Assembly (NCBI RefSeq): GCF_015680405.1
Contig: NZ_JADLJS010000006.1
Span: 162,254-226,253, forward strand
Origin: Pseudomonas pudica
GTDB taxonomy: Bacteria > Pseudomonadota > Gammaproteobacteria > Pseudomonadales > Pseudomonadaceae
DNA length: 64,000 nucleotides
Reading direction: 5' to 3'
The notes beneath the pieces are model-generated. The model was not told where the DNA came from. It saw only the letters and a program-made list of their open reading frames with translations, and searched no databases. Below are positions 1 to 14,443 of this stretch, piece after piece (position 1 is the first letter of the stretch; every line of letters begins with the position of its first letter). The translations under genes were made by a program, and so were the position numbers.

Positions 1-1044
1 CACCTGAACGTGAAGATTTCCCGCGCCAAGCTGGAATCGCTGGTCGAAGACCTGGTTACCCGTACCATCGAGCCTTGCCGCATCGCTCTGAAAGACGCCG
101 GCATCGACGCCAGCAAGATCGACGACGTGATCCTGGTCGGTGGCCAGACCCGTATGCCGCTGGTACAGAAAGCCGTTGCCGATTTCTTCGGCAAGGAAGC
201 GCGCAAGGACGTCAACCCGGACGAAGCCGTGGCAATGGGTGCTGCCATCCAGGGCGCCGTGCTGGCCGGTGACGTGAAAGACGTGCTGCTGCTGGACGTC
301 AGCCCGCTGACCCTGGGTATCGAAACCATGGGTGGCGTGATGACTTCGCTGATCGAGAAGAACACCACCATTCCGACCAAGAAGTCGCAGGTGTTCTCGA
401 CTGCCGATGACAACCAGAGCGCGGTGACCATTCACGTGCTGCAAGGTGAGCGCAAGCAGGCTGCCCAGAACAAGTCGCTGGGCAAGTTCGACCTGGCTGA
501 CATTCCGCCGGCTCCACGTGGCGTGCCACAGATCGAAGTAACCTTCGACATCGACGCCAACGGCATCCTGCACGTCAGCGCCAAAGACAAGGCCACCGGC
601 AAGTCGCAGTCGATCGTGATCAAGGCCAACTCCGGCCTGTCGGACGAAGAAATCGAGCGCATGGTGCGTGACGCCGAGGCCAATGCCGAGGAAGACCGCA
701 AGTTCGAAGAGCTGGCCGCTGCCCGTAACCAGGGTGACGCGCTGGTTCACTCGACCCGCAAGATGGTCGCTGACGCTGGTGACAAGGTTACCGCCGAAGA
801 GAAAGCCGCCATCGAGGCTGCCGTTGTTGCCCTGGAAGCCGCTGTCAAAGGCGACGACAAGGCTGCCATCGACGCCAAGGTCGAAGAGCTGTCCAAGGTT
901 TCGGCACCGGTTGCCCAGAAGATGTACGCCGAGCAGTCGGCCGAACAGCCTCAGGGTGGCGCGCAGCAAGCCGAGCCGGAAGCCAAGCACGATGACGTGG
1001 TTGACGCTGAGTTCGAAGAAGTGAAAGACAACAACAAGCAGTAA
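1..1044 (+). CDS. dnaK: Chaperone protein DnaK (Hsp70), 3' part only
   Basis: This is the C-terminal 347 residues or so of DnaK; the reading frame is open from base 1, so the 5' end lies outside the window. The visible part covers the end of the ATPase domain ([21 protein letters not shown]), the conserved interdomain linker ([15 protein letters not shown]), the beta-sandwich substrate-binding domain and the helical lid. It ends in the acidic EFEEVKD-type tail typical of bacterial DnaK. DnaK is an ATP-driven cytosolic chaperone that works with DnaJ and GrpE. dnaJ follows about 200 bp downstream on the same strand, the usual Pseudomonas arrangement. The GTG at position 10 is an internal Val, not a start. 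Confidence 0.97.
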   Translation, partial: HLNVKISRAKLESLVEDLVTRTIEPCRIALKDAGIDASKIDDVILVGGQTRMPLVQKAVADFFGKEARKDVNPDEAVAMGAAIQGAVLAGDVKDVLLLDVSPLTLGIETMGGVMTSLIEKNTTIPTKKSQVFSTADDNQSAVTIHVLQGERKQAAQNKSLGKFDLADIPPAPRGVPQIEVTFDIDANGILHVSAKDKATGKSQSIVIKANSGLSDEEIERMVRDAEANAEEDRKFEELAAARNQGDALVHSTRKMVADAGDKVTAEEKAAIEAAVVALEAAVKGDDKAAIDAKVEELSKVSAPVAQKMYAEQSAEQPQGGAQQAEPEAKHDDVVDAEFEEVKDNNKQ

Positions 1045-1066
1045 TCCCTGCAAGTTGTCGGCCGGT

Positions 1067-1086
1067 TCACCGCCGTTTGGCGGTGA
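1067..1086 (+). other. Hairpin in the dnaK-dnaJ spacer
   Basis: An 8-bp perfect stem, TCACCGCC and GGCGGTGA, with a GTTT loop lies 22 bases after the dnaK stop. No T-tract follows, so it looks more like an intra-operon mRNA structure or processing site than a full terminator. A second short GC-rich hairpin, reminiscent of a degenerate REP fragment, follows at about 1104-1124. Confidence 0.5.
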
Positions 1087-1241
1087 GCTGGTAGGATGTC
1101 GCCGCGCGGGGGCTTGCTCCCGCGTTGGCGTATCTGGAATTCGAGAATTTTTACAGCATCTGTCAGTGGCCCTGGTGGGCATAAGGCAGGTGCTGATGGC
1201 GCGGCGCAGATGCCAGACGCCCAACAAGGTGCAAATGACCT

Positions 1242-3186
<1,945 letters not shown>

Positions 3187-3203
3187 GCAGTTGGAGTGGT
3201 GTT

Positions 3204-3300
3204 GGCTTCTTCGCGGGCTTGCCAGCTCCCACTGGGATAGCGCCATGCCTGAGGGCAGCGCTGTACCTGTGGGAGCGGGTTACCCGCGAAGAAAGCCGGC
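3204..3300 (+). repeat. REP pair (inverted) between dapB and carA
   Basis: Two copies of the P. putida-type REP element face each other. The first reads roughly CTTCTTCGCGGGCTTGCCAG near 3206-3230. The second runs in inverse order (GTGGGAGCGGGTTACCCGCG, 3268-3287) and ends in AAGCCGGC. Related elements occur elsewhere in this window, near 8.9, 26.3, 34.3, 38.9, 43.8 and 52.1 kb. Confidence 0.85.
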
Positions 3301-3323
3301 GCCGATGTCAGCCTGTCGCATTG

Positions 3324-3374
3324 ATGTGTTTTAGAGGCACATCCGCGGTAGACCGAAAACGCACTTTTCTGTAA
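3324..3374 (+). CDS. Possible short leader peptide upstream of carA (speculative)
   Basis: A 16-codon ORF (ATG at 3324, TAA at 3372) reads MCFRGTSAVDRKRTFL. It contains three Arg codons and lies in the carA 5' region upstream of the terminator-like hairpin. There is no strong ribosome-binding site, and the carA transcription start cannot be located from sequence, so the ORF may not even be on the carA mRNA. It is listed because carA leaders in pseudomonads have been discussed as attenuators. Confidence 0.2.
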   Translation: MCFRGTSAVDRKRTFL

Positions 3375-3380
3375 GCTACA

Positions 3381-3403
3381 GCTTTAGTGTGTCCACTAAA
3401 AGC
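3381..3403 (+). promoter_or_regulatory. Palindrome in the carA 5' region
   Basis: TTTAGTG (3383-3389) and CACTAAA (3394-3400) form a perfect 7-bp inverted repeat around TGTC, extended by GC/GC on the outside with one bulged base. It could be an operator or an RNA hairpin that competes with the downstream terminator. No protein can be assigned. Confidence 0.4.
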
Positions 3404-3429
3404 GCGCAGCGAATTGAATTCAGCACATG

Positions 3430-3468
3430 AAAGCGGGGTGACGTGTCCATACGTCACTCCGCTTTTTT
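3430..3468 (+). terminator. Attenuator-like intrinsic terminator before carA
   Basis: A 15-bp stem (3430-3444 with 3451-3465, one G-U pair) with a 6-nt loop is followed by a run of T. It lies only 45 bp upstream of the carA TTG start and more than 240 bp past dapB, so it is placed to attenuate carAB transcription as well as to end upstream transcripts. A four-codon ORF (ATG 3427, TGA 3439) overlaps its 5' arm. Confidence 0.8.
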
Positions 3469-3513
3469 GCAACCTGCGATCGCCCTTTCATGCTTGATTT
3501 ACGGGAGGTCTTC

Positions 3514-4650
3514 TTGACAAAGCCAGCCATACTCGCCCTTGCCGACGGCAGTATTTTCCGCGGTGAAGCTATCGGTGCCGACGGTCAGACCGTTGGTGAG
3601 GTGGTATTCAACACCGCTATGACCGGCTACCAGGAAATCCTTACAGACCCTTCCTATGCGCAGCAAATCGTTACCCTGACCTACCCGCACATCGGCAACA
3701 CCGGTACTACTCCGGAAGACGCCGAGTCGAACCGCGTCTGGTCCGCTGGCCTGGTCATTCGTGACCTGCCGCTGCTGGCCAGCAACTGGCGTAACACCCA
3801 GTCGCTGCCTGAGTACCTCAAGGCCAACAACGTCGTCGCCATCGCCGGCATCGACACCCGTCGCCTGACCCGAATCCTGCGTGAAAAGGGCGCTCAGAAC
3901 GGTTGCATCCTCGCCGGTGACAATATCAGCGAAGAAGCCGCCATCGCCGCCGCCCGCGCCTTCCCGGGCCTGAAGGGCATGGACCTGGCCAAGGTCGTTT
4001 CCACCAAGGAACGCTACGAGTGGCGCTCCAGCGTGTGGGAACTGAAGACCGACAGTCACCCGACCATCGAAGCCGCTGACCTGCCGTACCACGTCGTCGC
4101 CTTCGACTACGGCGTCAAGCTGAACATCCTGCGCATGCTGGTTGCCCGTGGCTGCCGCGTGACCGTGGTGCCGGCCCAGACCCCGGCCAGCGAAGTGCTG
4201 GCACTCAACCCGGATGGCGTGTTCCTGTCCAACGGCCCTGGTGACCCCGAGCCGTGCGACTACGCTATCCAGGCGATCAAGGACATCCTCGAGACCGAGA
4301 TCCCGGTATTCGGCATCTGCCTGGGCCACCAGCTGCTGGCCCTGGCCTCTGGCGCCAAGACCGTGAAAATGGGCCACGGCCACCACGGTGCCAACCACCC
4401 GGTCCAGGACCTGGACACTGGCGTGGTCATGATCACCAGCCAGAACCACGGCTTTGCCGTTGACGAAGCCACCCTGCCGGGCAACGTCCGCGCCATCCAC
4501 AAGTCGCTGTTCGACGGCACCCTGCAGGGTATCGAGCGTACCGACAAGAGCGCGTTCAGCTTCCAGGGCCACCCTGAAGCGAGCCCAGGCCCGACCGACG
4601 TCGCGCCACTGTTCGATCGTTTCATCGATGCCATGGCCAAGCGCCGCTGA
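3514..4650 (+). CDS. carA: Carbamoyl-phosphate synthase small (glutaminase) subunit CarA
   Basis: CarA hydrolyses glutamine and passes ammonia to CarB to make carbamoyl phosphate for arginine and pyrimidine synthesis. The N-terminal CPSase domain ([14 protein letters not shown]) is followed by a class I glutamine amidotransferase domain. With the chosen start the catalytic Cys in GICLGHQ falls at residue 269, and the His and Glu of QGHPE at 353 and 355. The start is TTG at 3514, because GGGAGG at 3503-3508 is correctly spaced for it. The in-frame ATG at 3490 has no ribosome-binding site. The length is then 378 residues, normal for the family. carB follows after 105 bp. Confidence 0.97.
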   Translation: MTKPAILALADGSIFRGEAIGADGQTVGEVVFNTAMTGYQEILTDPSYAQQIVTLTYPHIGNTGTTPEDAESNRVWSAGLVIRDLPLLASNWRNTQSLPEYLKANNVVAIAGIDTRRLTRILREKGAQNGCILAGDNISEEAAIAAARAFPGLKGMDLAKVVSTKERYEWRSSVWELKTDSHPTIEAADLPYHVVAFDYGVKLNILRMLVARGCRVTVVPAQTPASEVLALNPDGVFLSNGPGDPEPCDYAIQAIKDILETEIPVFGICLGHQLLALASGAKTVKMGHGHHGANHPVQDLDTGVVMITSQNHGFAVDEATLPGNVRAIHKSLFDGTLQGIERTDKSAFSFQGHPEASPGPTDVAPLFDRFIDAMAKRR

Positions 4651-4755
4651 GCATCCTGCTTCAAGGCCCCGGGCCGGCTTGCGCCGCGCCCGGAAGCGCC
4701 TGACCCAGATTGTTCAAGGCGGCTTGCCGACTGACCCCGGATTTGAGTGACAACC

Positions 4756-7700
4756 ATGCCAAAACGTACAGACATCAAAAGCATCCTGATTCTCGGCGCT
4801 GGCCCGATCGTGATCGGCCAGGCCTGCGAATTCGACTACTCCGGCGCCCAGGCCTGTAAAGCCCTGCGCGAGGAAGGTTTCCGCGTCATCCTGGTGAACT
4901 CCAACCCGGCCACCATCATGACCGACCCGGCCATGGCCGACGCCACCTACATCGAGCCGATCAAATGGCAGTCGGTGGCCAAGATCATCGAGAAAGAGCG
5001 CCCGGACGCACTGCTGCCGACCATGGGTGGCCAGACTGCACTGAACTGCGCCCTGGACCTGGAGCGCCACGGCGTTCTGGAAAAGTTCGGCGTGGAAATG
5101 ATCGGTGCCAACGCCGACACCATCGACAAGGCTGAAGACCGCTCGCGCTTCGACAAGGCAATGAAGGACATCGGCCTGGAGTGCCCGCGCTCCGGTATCG
5201 CCCACAGCATGGAAGAAGCCAACGCCGTCCTCGAGCGCCTGGGCTTCCCGTGCATCATCCGTCCGTCGTTCACCATGGGCGGCACCGGTGGTGGTATCGC
5301 CTACAACCGTGAAGAGTTCGAAGAAATCTGCGCCCGGGGCCTGGACCTGTCGCCGACCAAGGAACTGCTGATCGACGAATCGCTGATCGGCTGGAAGGAA
5401 TACGAGATGGAGGTGGTCCGCGACAAGAAGGACAACTGCATCATCGTCTGCTCGATCGAGAACTTCGACCCGATGGGCGTGCACACCGGTGACTCGATCA
5501 CCGTTGCCCCGGCACAGACCCTGACCGACAAGGAATACCAGATCATGCGCAACGCCTCGCTGGCGGTGCTGCGTGAAATCGGTGTAGAAACCGGCGGTTC
5601 CAACGTGCAGTTCGGTATCTGCCCGAACACTGGCCGCATGGTCGTGATCGAGATGAACCCGCGCGTTTCGCGCTCCTCGGCGCTGGCCTCCAAGGCCACC
5701 GGTTTCCCGATCGCCAAGATCGCTGCCAAGCTGGCTGTCGGCTACACCCTCGACGAACTGCAGAACGACATCACCGGCGGCCGCACCCCGGCGTCCTTCG
5801 AACCGTCGATCGACTATGTCGTCACCAAGCTGCCGCGTTTCGCCTTCGAAAAATTCCCGAAAGCCGACGCCCGCCTGACCACCCAGATGAAATCCGTGGG
5901 TGAAGTCATGGCCATCGGCCGTACCTTCCAGGAGTCCCTGCAGAAAGCCCTTCGCGGCCTGGAAGTCGGCGCCTGCGGCCTCGACCCGAAAGTCGACCTG
6001 GCCAACCCTGAAGCCAGCAGCATTCTCAAGCGCGAGCTGACCGTGCCGGGCGCCGAGCGTATCTGGTACGTGGCCGACGCCATGCGTGCCGGCATGACCT
6101 GCGAGCAGATCTTCGACCTGACCGGCATCGACATGTGGTTCCTGGTGCAGATGGAAGACCTGATCAAGGAAGAAGAAAAGGTCAAGACCCTGGCCCTGTC
6201 GTCGATCGACAAGGACTACATGCTGCGCCTCAAGCGCAAGGGCTTCTCCGACCAGCGTCTGGCCAAGCTGCTGGGTATCACCGACAAGAACCTGCGCCGT
6301 CACCGCCACAAGCTGGAAGTGTTCCCGGTGTACAAGCGCGTCGACACCTGCGCTGCCGAGTTCGCCACCGACACCGCCTACCTGTACTCCACCTACGAGG
6401 AAGAGTGCGAGGCCAACCCGTCGACCCGCGACAAGATCATGATCCTGGGTGGCGGTCCTAACCGTATCGGTCAGGGTATCGAGTTCGACTACTGCTGCGT
6501 ACACGCCGCACTGGCGCTGCGTGAAGACGGTTACGAGACCATCATGGTCAACTGCAACCCGGAAACCGTTTCCACCGACTACGACACCTCCGACCGCCTG
6601 TACTTCGAGCCGCTGACCTTGGAAGACGTGCTGGAAGTGTGCCGCGTCGAGAAGCCGAAAGGCGTGATCGTCCACTACGGCGGCCAGACCCCGCTGAAAC
6701 TGGCGCGCGCCCTGGAAGAAGCCGGCGTACCGATCATCGGTACCAGCCCGGACGCCATCGACCGCGCCGAAGACCGCGAGCGCTTCCAGCAGATGGTCCA
6801 GCGCCTGAGCCTGCTGCAGCCGCCAAACGCCACCGTGCGTAGCGAAGAAGAAGCCATTAGCGCTGCTGGCGGCATCGGCTACCCGCTGGTAGTGCGCCCG
6901 TCCTACGTACTGGGCGGCCGTGCCATGGAAATCGTCTACGAGCTGGACGAGCTCAAGCGCTACCTGCGTGAAGCCGTACAGGTGTCCAACGACAGCCCGG
7001 TACTGCTCGACCACTTCCTCAACTGCGCCATCGAGATGGATGTGGATGCGGTATGCGACGGCACCGACGTGGTGATCGGCGCGATCATGCAGCACATCGA
7101 GCAAGCCGGTGTTCACTCCGGTGACTCGGCGTGCTCGCTGCCACCTTACTCGCTGAGCAAGGAAGTGCAGGATGAAGTTCGCGTACAGGTCAAGAAAATG
7201 GCCCTGGAGCTGGGCGTGGTCGGCCTGATGAACGTGCAGCTGGCCCTGCAGGGCGACAAGATCTACGTGATCGAAGTCAACCCGCGCGCTTCGCGTACCG
7301 TGCCGTTCGTCTCCAAGTGCATCGGCACCTCCCTGGCGATGATCGCGGCTCGCGTCATGGCCGGCAAAACCCTCAAAGAGCTGGGCTTCACCCAGGAAAT
7401 CATCCCGAACTTCTACAGCGTCAAGGAAGCCGTCTTCCCGTTCGCCAAGTTCCCAGGGGTTGACCCGATCCTCGGCCCTGAGATGAAATCGACCGGTGAA
7501 GTCATGGGTGTTGGTGACAGCTTCGGTGAAGCCTTTGCCAAGGCCCAGATGGGTGCCAGCGAAGTGCTGCCGACCGGCGGTACCGCCTTCATCAGCGTGC
7601 GTGACGACGACAAGCCGCAAGTGGCTGGCGTTGCTCGCGACCTGATCGCCCTGGGCTTCGAAGTGGTTGCAACTGCCGGCACTGCCAAGGTTATCGAAGC

Positions 7701-7977
7701 GGCTGGCTTGAAAGTGCGCCGTGTGAACAAGGTGACCGAAGGTCGCCCGCACGTGGTCGACATGATCAAGAACGACGAAGTGTCGCTGATCATCAACACC
7801 ACCGAAGGCCGCCAGTCGATCGCCGATTCCTACTCGATTCGTCGCAATGCACTGCAGCACAAGATTTACTGCACTACTACCATTGCGGCCGGTGAAGCCA
7901 TCTGCGAGGCGCTGAAATTTGGTCCGGAAAAGACCGTTCGCCGCCTGCAGGATCTGCATGCAGGACTGAAAGCATGA
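4756..7977 (+). CDS. carB: Carbamoyl-phosphate synthase large subunit CarB
   Basis: This 1073-residue synthetase subunit has two homologous ATP-grasp halves: the carboxyphosphate half at about 1-400 ([21 protein letters not shown]) and the carbamoyl phosphate half at about 550-935 ([19 protein letters not shown]). An oligomerisation domain lies between them, and a C-terminal MGS-like allosteric domain spans about 936-1073. It partners CarA. I prefer the ATG at 4756 ([14 protein letters not shown]), which gives the family N-terminus; a GTG three codons earlier (4747) is possible. Its stop overlaps the greA start (ATGA). Confidence 0.98.
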   Translation: MPKRTDIKSILILGAGPIVIGQACEFDYSGAQACKALREEGFRVILVNSNPATIMTDPAMADATYIEPIKWQSVAKIIEKERPDALLPTMGGQTALNCALDLERHGVLEKFGVEMIGANADTIDKAEDRSRFDKAMKDIGLECPRSGIAHSMEEANAVLERLGFPCIIRPSFTMGGTGGGIAYNREEFEEICARGLDLSPTKELLIDESLIGWKEYEMEVVRDKKDNCIIVCSIENFDPMGVHTGDSITVAPAQTLTDKEYQIMRNASLAVLREIGVETGGSNVQFGICPNTGRMVVIEMNPRVSRSSALASKATGFPIAKIAAKLAVGYTLDELQNDITGGRTPASFEPSIDYVVTKLPRFAFEKFPKADARLTTQMKSVGEVMAIGRTFQESLQKALRGLEVGACGLDPKVDLANPEASSILKRELTVPGAERIWYVADAMRAGMTCEQIFDLTGIDMWFLVQMEDLIKEEEKVKTLALSSIDKDYMLRLKRKGFSDQRLAKLLGITDKNLRRHRHKLEVFPVYKRVDTCAAEFATDTAYLYSTYEEECEANPSTRDKIMILGGGPNRIGQGIEFDYCCVHAALALREDGYETIMVNCNPETVSTDYDTSDRLYFEPLTLEDVLEVCRVEKPKGVIVHYGGQTPLKLARALEEAGVPIIGTSPDAIDRAEDRERFQQMVQRLSLLQPPNATVRSEEEAISAAGGIGYPLVVRPSYVLGGRAMEIVYELDELKRYLREAVQVSNDSPVLLDHFLNCAIEMDVDAVCDGTDVVIGAIMQHIEQAGVHSGDSACSLPPYSLSKEVQDEVRVQVKKMALELGVVGLMNVQLALQGDKIYVIEVNPRASRTVPFVSKCIGTSLAMIAARVMAGKTLKELGFTQEIIPNFYSVKEAVFPFAKFPGVDPILGPEMKSTGEVMGVGDSFGEAFAKAQMGASEVLPTGGTAFISVRDDDKPQVAGVARDLIALGFEVVATAGTAKVIEAAGLKVRRVNKVTEGRPHVVDMIKNDEVSLIINTTEGRQSIADSYSIRRNALQHKIYCTTTIAAGEAICEALKFGPEKTVRRLQDLHAGLKA

Positions 7978-8456
7978 GCATTACCAAGTACCCGATGACT
8001 GTTCAGGGCGCTCGCGCCCTGGAAGAGGAGCTGCTCTTCCTGAGCAAGACCGAGCGCCCGCGCTTGAGCCAGGCCATTGGTGAAGCGCGCGAACTGGGCG
8101 ACCTGAAGGAAAATGCCGAGTACCACGCCGCTCGTGAAGAGCAGGGCATGGTCGAGGCGCGTATCCGCGATATCGAAGGTCGCTTGCAGAACTCGGTGGT
8201 GATCGATGTGACCACCATTGCTCACACCGGCAAGGTGATTTTTGGCACCACTGTGGTGCTGGCCAACACCGAAACCGATGATGAAGTTACCTACCAGATC
8301 GTTGGCGAAGATGAAGCCGATGTGAAGAAAGGCAAGCTTTCGAACAGCGCCCCGATTGCCCGCGCCATCATTGGCAAAGAAGAAGGGGATACCGTTGTCG
8401 TCAAGACGCCTAACGGTACGGTCGAGTACGAGATTGTCGAAGTCAAGCACATCTGA
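7974..8456 (+). CDS. greA: Transcript cleavage factor GreA
   Basis: GreA binds the RNA polymerase secondary channel and stimulates cleavage of backtracked RNA. The 160-residue protein has the N-terminal coiled coil with the acidic tip ([24 protein letters not shown]) and the C-terminal FKBP-like domain (GKVIFGTTV to YEIVEVKHI). It overlaps carB by four bases (ATGA), suggesting translational coupling. A 6-bp GGCGCC hairpin (8459-8474) follows the stop without a T-tract, so transcription may continue into the next gene. Confidence 0.98.
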   Translation: MSITKYPMTVQGARALEEELLFLSKTERPRLSQAIGEARELGDLKENAEYHAAREEQGMVEARIRDIEGRLQNSVVIDVTTIAHTGKVIFGTTVVLANTETDDEVTYQIVGEDEADVKKGKLSNSAPIARAIIGKEEGDTVVVKTPNGTVEYEIVEVKHI

Positions 8457-8874
8457 CCGGCGCCTGCGGGCGCCATCCCTCGAGGGAATCCTCTGGCAGC
8501 TGGCCCAGGTTTTCTGGGTTGGTGGCCTGTGGGTGTTTCACGTGGGGCTGGTGCCCGCGCTCAAGGTCAGTGGCCTGGCGCCGCTGCTGGTGCAGGATAT
8601 CGCCGGGCAGATCGACCGCTGGTTGATCGGTGTGGCGCTGCTTGGCTTGTTGACCCAGCTGGCGGTGCTGGCAAGGGTGGACGGCCTGTCGGCCTGGTGG
8701 CAGCAGTTCCGTGGCCAGATGCTGTTGCTCGGCTTCGGTGCCTGTGTGGGGTATTACACCTTGCGCTACGGTATTTCCGTTGGCGAGCGCTGGCAGCTGC
8801 TCTGTTTCCTGGTGCTGGGCTTTTCCGGCATCGTGCTGGTGGCCCAGCCGGTTCCGGTCAAGGTGCGCCGCTAA
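8434..8874 (+). CDS. DUF4149-type small integral membrane protein, start uncertain
   Basis: A hydrophobic protein begins in the conserved segment [24 protein letters not shown] and carries about four predicted transmembrane helices. It resembles the DUF4149 (TMEM205-like) family often found downstream of greA in pseudomonads; the function is unknown. No ATG or GTG lies near the expected N-terminus. The in-frame choices are ATG 8356 (deep inside greA), TTG 8434 (weak GAG seven bases upstream, overlapping greA by 23 bp) and CTG 8464 (no ribosome-binding site, inside the GGCGCC hairpin). I report TTG 8434 as a compromise; coding is firm from about 8476. Confidence 0.75.
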   Translation: MSKSSTSDRRLRAPSLEGILWQLAQVFWVGGLWVFHVGLVPALKVSGLAPLLVQDIAGQIDRWLIGVALLGLLTQLAVLARVDGLSAWWQQFRGQMLLLGFGACVGYYTLRYGISVGERWQLLCFLVLGFSGIVLVAQPVPVKVRR

Positions 8875-8893
8875 GCGGCTCGAGATCGCTGGG

Positions 8894-9008
8894 GTCGCTT
8901 CGCGGCCCATCGCCGGCAAGCCGGCTCCCACACCGACTGCATCGATTTCAGGCCGTGCGCCGTACCTGTGGGAGCTGGCTTGCCGGCAATGGGCTGCGCA
9001 GCAGCCCC
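8894..9008. repeat. REP pair and hairpin between convergent genes
   Basis: Two inverted REP-type elements (CCCATCGCCGGCAAGCCGGC near 8905-8925; TGTGGGAGCTGGCTTGCCGG near 8967-8986) separate the convergent DUF4149 gene and yhbY. The right end holds a 7-bp stem GGGCTGC/GCAGCCC (8991-9007) that may act as a bidirectional transcription stop. Confidence 0.85.
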
Positions 9009-9015
9009 TTTGCCG

Positions 9016-9324
9016 TTACTTGTAACGGTGGATATTGGACAGCTGCTTGTTCGGCTGTGGGTTCTTGCGGTAGATCAGGGCTTTCTTGCCGATGGTCTGC
9101 ACCAGCTCGGCACGGCCGGCCTTGCACAGCTCGGCAATGGTCTCGGCACGCTCTTCGCGGTCTTCCGAGCGAATTTCGACCTTGATCAGCTCATGGTCGA
9201 CCAAGGCGCGCTCCAGTTCGGCGATGACACCTTCATTCAAACCATTGCCAGCAACGATCAGGACCGGCTTCAGGTCATGACCAATGGACTTGTATTGCTT
9301 CTTCTGCTCGTTATTGAGCGGCAT
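9016..9324 (-). CDS. yhbY: YhbY-family CRM-domain RNA-binding protein
   Basis: This 102-residue single-CRM-domain protein belongs to the YhbY family, which associates with pre-50S ribosomal subunits. The GxxG RNA-binding loop is visible (VAGNGLNEG) after the KKQYKSIGHDLKPVL helix. The start at 9324 (MPLNNEQKKQ) follows an AAAGGG ribosome-binding site; upstream in-frame codons lack one. It diverges from rlmE, the common arrangement next to ftsH in gammaproteobacteria. Confidence 0.95.
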   Translation of the reverse strand: MPLNNEQKKQYKSIGHDLKPVLIVAGNGLNEGVIAELERALVDHELIKVEIRSEDREERAETIAELCKAGRAELVQTIGKKALIYRKNPQPNKQLSNIHRYK

Positions 9325-9426
9325 AATCTGACCCTTTCCGTCTGATTCTGTAAAATTGACCGGCATTTTACCCGAGGGCCACCGGCTCCGCCCAGTCAAT
9401 CACGACGCATATCATCGAGGTGCCCC

Positions 9427-10053
9427 GTGGTACAACGTTCCAAAAGCAGCGCAAACTGGCTGCGAGAGCATTTCAACGATCCTTTTGTGAAACAGGCACA
9501 AAAGGATGGCTACCGCTCGCGTGCGAGCTACAAACTGCTGGAGATCCAGGAAAAGGACCGGCTGATCCGCCCAGGCATGAGCGTGATCGACCTCGGCGCG
9601 GCTCCTGGTGGGTGGTCGCAAGTGACCAGTCGTCTGATTGGTGGCCAGGGTCGCCTGATTGCGTCCGACATCCTGGAAATGGACTCGATCCCCGATGTGA
9701 CCTTCATCCAAGGTGATTTCACCGATGATGAAGTGTTGCAGCGCATTCTCGAGGCTGTCGGCGATTCGCACGTAGACCTTGTGATTTCCGACATGGCCCC
9801 CAATATGAGTGGTACGCCTGCGGTTGACATGCCGCGTGCCATGTTCCTTTGCGAGCTGGCCCTCGATCTGGCAACCCGCGTGCTAAAGCCCGGCGGCGAC
9901 TTCCTGATCAAGATTTTCCAGGGCGAAGGTTTTGACGTGTACCTCAAGGACGTGCGCAGCAAGTTCGACAAGGTGCAGATGCGCAAGCCGTCGTCGTCGC
10001 GTGACCGTTCCCGCGAACAGTACCTGCTGGGCAGGGGCTTCAAGGGGGCATGA
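9427..10053 (+). CDS. rlmE: 23S rRNA 2'-O-methyltransferase RlmE (FtsJ/RrmJ)
   Basis: RlmE methylates the 2'-OH of a conserved uridine in the A loop of 23S rRNA on the 50S subunit. The 208-residue Rossmann methyltransferase shows the SAM-binding segment [13 protein letters not shown]. The catalytic K-D-K-E set is present around [15 protein letters not shown] and LIKIFQGEG. The start is GTG at 9427, supported by GAGG at 9416-9419. It lies upstream of ftsH, as in E. coli, but a 194-bp gap with no obvious terminator separates them. Confidence 0.97.
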   Translation: MVQRSKSSANWLREHFNDPFVKQAQKDGYRSRASYKLLEIQEKDRLIRPGMSVIDLGAAPGGWSQVTSRLIGGQGRLIASDILEMDSIPDVTFIQGDFTDDEVLQRILEAVGDSHVDLVISDMAPNMSGTPAVDMPRAMFLCELALDLATRVLKPGGDFLIKIFQGEGFDVYLKDVRSKFDKVQMRKPSSSRDRSREQYLLGRGFKGA

Positions 10054-10247
10054 AAGGCGTGAAGCGTGGTGGCCGATAGTTATTTCCAATCGGCCGCTGC
10101 GTCAGGATCGTCCGAACTTCGTGTAGTCTAGCTTTCACAAAGGGTTACAGACGGTGCCTGCGGCTGCGTAGGTAATGTAGTAAGTTAGGGCGATGAATAT
10201 CATGCGAGGAGCGGCTGCGTCGTGCGCCGGCCTCAGAGGGTAGCGAA

Positions 10248-12161
<1,914 letters not shown>

Positions 12162-12169
12162 GGGCATCT

Positions 12170-13021
12170 ATGAGCTCAGTGCAGTACCCGACCCGGTTGC
12201 CTTGCGGCAACCGGGTTCTTGATTTGTCGCGTACCCATGTCATGGGTATTCTCAATATCACCCCTGATTCCTTCTCCGATGGCGGGCGCTTCAACCAGCG
12301 TGACGAGGCGTTGCGTCATGCCGAGGCGATGGTTGCCGCGGGTGCCACGCTGATCGACATCGGCGGCGAATCCACGCGGCCGGGCGCGCGCGCGGTATCG
12401 GTGACCGAGGAGCTGGAGCGGGTGGCCCCCATGGTCGAGGCGATCAACAGTCGCCTCGATGTGGTCATCTCGGTCGATACCTCCACGCCAGCGGTCATGC
12501 GTGAATCGGCGCGTCTCGGTGCCGGGCTGATCAACGACGTGCGTGCCCTGGAGCGCGATGGCGCCCTGGACGCTGCAGCGGATACCGGCCTGCCGGTATG
12601 CCTCATGCATATGCGCGGCGAGCCAGGCAACATGCAGGACGACCCGCATTACGAAGATGTGACCGCCGACGTTACGCGTTATCTTGAACAGCGAATGGCC
12701 GCCTGTGCTGCGGCCGGCATAGATGCAAACAGAATCATCCTTGATCCGGGCTTTGGTTTCGCCAAGACACTGGCGCATAACCTGAGCTTGTTCAAACACA
12801 TGGAAGCGCTCTATCGCCTGAAGCGCCCGCTGCTGGTGGGTGTTTCACGCAAGAGCATGATCGGCCTGACGCTGGAACGTCCGGTCGGCGAGCGGTTGTA
12901 CGGCAGCCTTGCGCTGGCGGCGTTGGCCATGACCAAGGGGGCGAGCATCCTTCGTGTCCATGACGTGGCCGAAACCGTTGATGTGGTGCGCATGATCGCT
13001 GCGGTGCAAAACGCCGAATAA
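12170..13021 (+). CDS. folP: Dihydropteroate synthase FolP
   Basis: FolP condenses p-aminobenzoate with the pterin pyrophosphate in folate synthesis and is the sulfonamide target. The 283-residue TIM barrel shows both family signatures: [15 protein letters not shown] at about residues 24-38 and [11 protein letters not shown] at about 63-73. The conserved C-terminal SRKSMIG and RVHDVAE segments are also present. AAGGG precedes the ATG. It is sandwiched between ftsH and glmM with gaps of 8 and 16 bp, the standard cluster. Confidence 0.98.
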   Translation: MSSVQYPTRLPCGNRVLDLSRTHVMGILNITPDSFSDGGRFNQRDEALRHAEAMVAAGATLIDIGGESTRPGARAVSVTEELERVAPMVEAINSRLDVVISVDTSTPAVMRESARLGAGLINDVRALERDGALDAAADTGLPVCLMHMRGEPGNMQDDPHYEDVTADVTRYLEQRMAACAAAGIDANRIILDPGFGFAKTLAHNLSLFKHMEALYRLKRPLLVGVSRKSMIGLTLERPVGERLYGSLALAALAMTKGASILRVHDVAETVDVVRMIAAVQNAE

Positions 13022-13037
13022 GAACATTGGAGTCCCT

Positions 13038-14378
13038 ATGAGCAGAAAATACTTTGGTACCGACGGCATTCGTGGTCGCGTCGGCGAATACCCGATCACG
13101 CCTGACTTCATGCTGAAGCTTGGCTGGGCCGCCGGCATGGCCTTCCGCAAGCAAGGCCACTGCCGGGTACTGGTTGGCAAGGACACGCGTATTTCCGGCT
13201 ACATGTTCGAGTCCGCACTCGAAGCCGGCCTGTCCGCGGCAGGTGCCGACGTGATGCTGCTCGGGCCGATGCCTACGCCGGCTATCGCCTACCTGACGCG
13301 TACCTTCCATGCCGAAGCCGGCATCGTCATCAGTGCCTCGCACAACCCGCACGACGACAACGGCATCAAGTTCTTCTCGGGCCAGGGGACCAAGTTGCCG
13401 GACGAAGTCGAGCTGATGATCGAGGAATTGCTCGACCAGCCTATGACCGTTGTCGAGTCGGGCAAGCTGGGCAAGGTTTCGCGCATCAACGATGCCGCCG
13501 GCCGCTACATCGAGTTCTGCAAGAGCAGCGTGCCGAGCAGCACCAGCTTCGACGGCCTCAAGCTGGTGGTCGATTGTGCTCATGGCGCCACCTACAAGGT
13601 CGCGCCAAGCGTTTTCCGTGAGCTGGGTGCCGACGTAACCGTGCTGCATGCCCAACCCGACGGCCTGAACATCAACGAAGGCTGTGGCTCGACTCACATC
13701 GAGTCGCTGCAGGCTGCCGTGCTGGTCGGTCATGCCGACCTGGGCATCGCTTTCGATGGTGATGGCGACCGCGTGTTGATGGTCGACCACACCGGCGCCA
13801 TCGTCGATGGTGACGAGCTGCTGTTCATCATCGCTCGCGACCTGCAGGAGCGGGGCAAGCTACAGGGTGGGGTGGTGGGCACGCTGATGAGCAACCTGGG
13901 CCTGGAGCTTGCGCTGAAGGACCTGGATATCCCGTTCGTGCGGGCCAAGGTCGGTGACCGTTACGTCATGGCCGAGCTGCTGGAGCGTGAGTGGCTGGTC
14001 GGTGGTGAAAACTCCGGTCACGTCGTGTGCTGCAATCACACCACCACTGGTGACGCGATCATCGCTGCGCTGCAGGTGCTGATGGCACTCAAGCGTCGTG
14101 GCGAAACCCTGGCCCAGGCTCGTCAGGCCCTGCGCAAGTGCCCGCAGGTGCTGATCAACGTGCGCTATGGCGCCAGCAAGGTCGACCCGCTGGAGCACCC
14201 GGCGGTCAAGGAAGCCAGTGCCAAGGTGACCGAGGCCTTGGCCGGCCGCGGCCGCGTGCTGCTGCGCAAATCCGGTACCGAGCCGTTGGTGCGGGTGATG
14301 GTCGAGGGCGAGGACGAAAGCCAGGTGCGTGCGCACGCAGAAGCGTTGGCCAAACTGGTCGACGAAGTTTGTGTCTGA
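13038..14378 (+). CDS. glmM: Phosphoglucosamine mutase GlmM
   Basis: GlmM converts glucosamine-6-phosphate to glucosamine-1-phosphate for UDP-GlcNAc, feeding peptidoglycan and LPS. The 446-residue protein carries the active-site phosphoserine motif [12 protein letters not shown] (Ser at residue 101), the metal-binding loop DGDGDR, the sugar-binding GGENSGH and the phosphate-binding [12 protein letters not shown] near the C-terminus. Translation starts at ATG 13038 ([13 protein letters not shown]). It is co-oriented with folP, 16 bp away. Confidence 0.98.
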   Translation: MSRKYFGTDGIRGRVGEYPITPDFMLKLGWAAGMAFRKQGHCRVLVGKDTRISGYMFESALEAGLSAAGADVMLLGPMPTPAIAYLTRTFHAEAGIVISASHNPHDDNGIKFFSGQGTKLPDEVELMIEELLDQPMTVVESGKLGKVSRINDAAGRYIEFCKSSVPSSTSFDGLKLVVDCAHGATYKVAPSVFRELGADVTVLHAQPDGLNINEGCGSTHIESLQAAVLVGHADLGIAFDGDGDRVLMVDHTGAIVDGDELLFIIARDLQERGKLQGGVVGTLMSNLGLELALKDLDIPFVRAKVGDRYVMAELLEREWLVGGENSGHVVCCNHTTTGDAIIAALQVLMALKRRGETLAQARQALRKCPQVLINVRYGASKVDPLEHPAVKEASAKVTEALAGRGRVLLRKSGTEPLVRVMVEGEDESQVRAHAEALAKLVDEVCV

Positions 14379-14390
14379 AGGCGCTTGCCA

Positions 14391-14419
14391 GCGCAGATAG
14401 GGTTGGGTACTATCTGCGC
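14391..14419 (+). other. Perfect 10-bp inverted repeat between glmM and tpiA
   Basis: GCGCAGATAG (14391-14400) and CTATCTGCGC (14410-14419) form a perfect stem with a 9-base loop between the glmM stop and the tpiA start. There is no clear T-tract. It may be a weak terminator, an mRNA stabiliser, or a palindromic operator. Confidence 0.55.
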
Positions 14420-14443
14420 CCACTTTGACCGACGAGGTAAAGC

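Noticed and set aside
3204..3300. REP pairs considered as possible CRISPR repeats
   Set aside because: The copies are inverted and spread over many loci. There are no regularly spaced direct repeats and no cas genes.
4714..7959. A 1081-codon open frame antisense to carB
   Set aside because: It mirrors carB exactly, has no recognisable domain and results from the strong GC bias at third positions. carB itself is fully supported.
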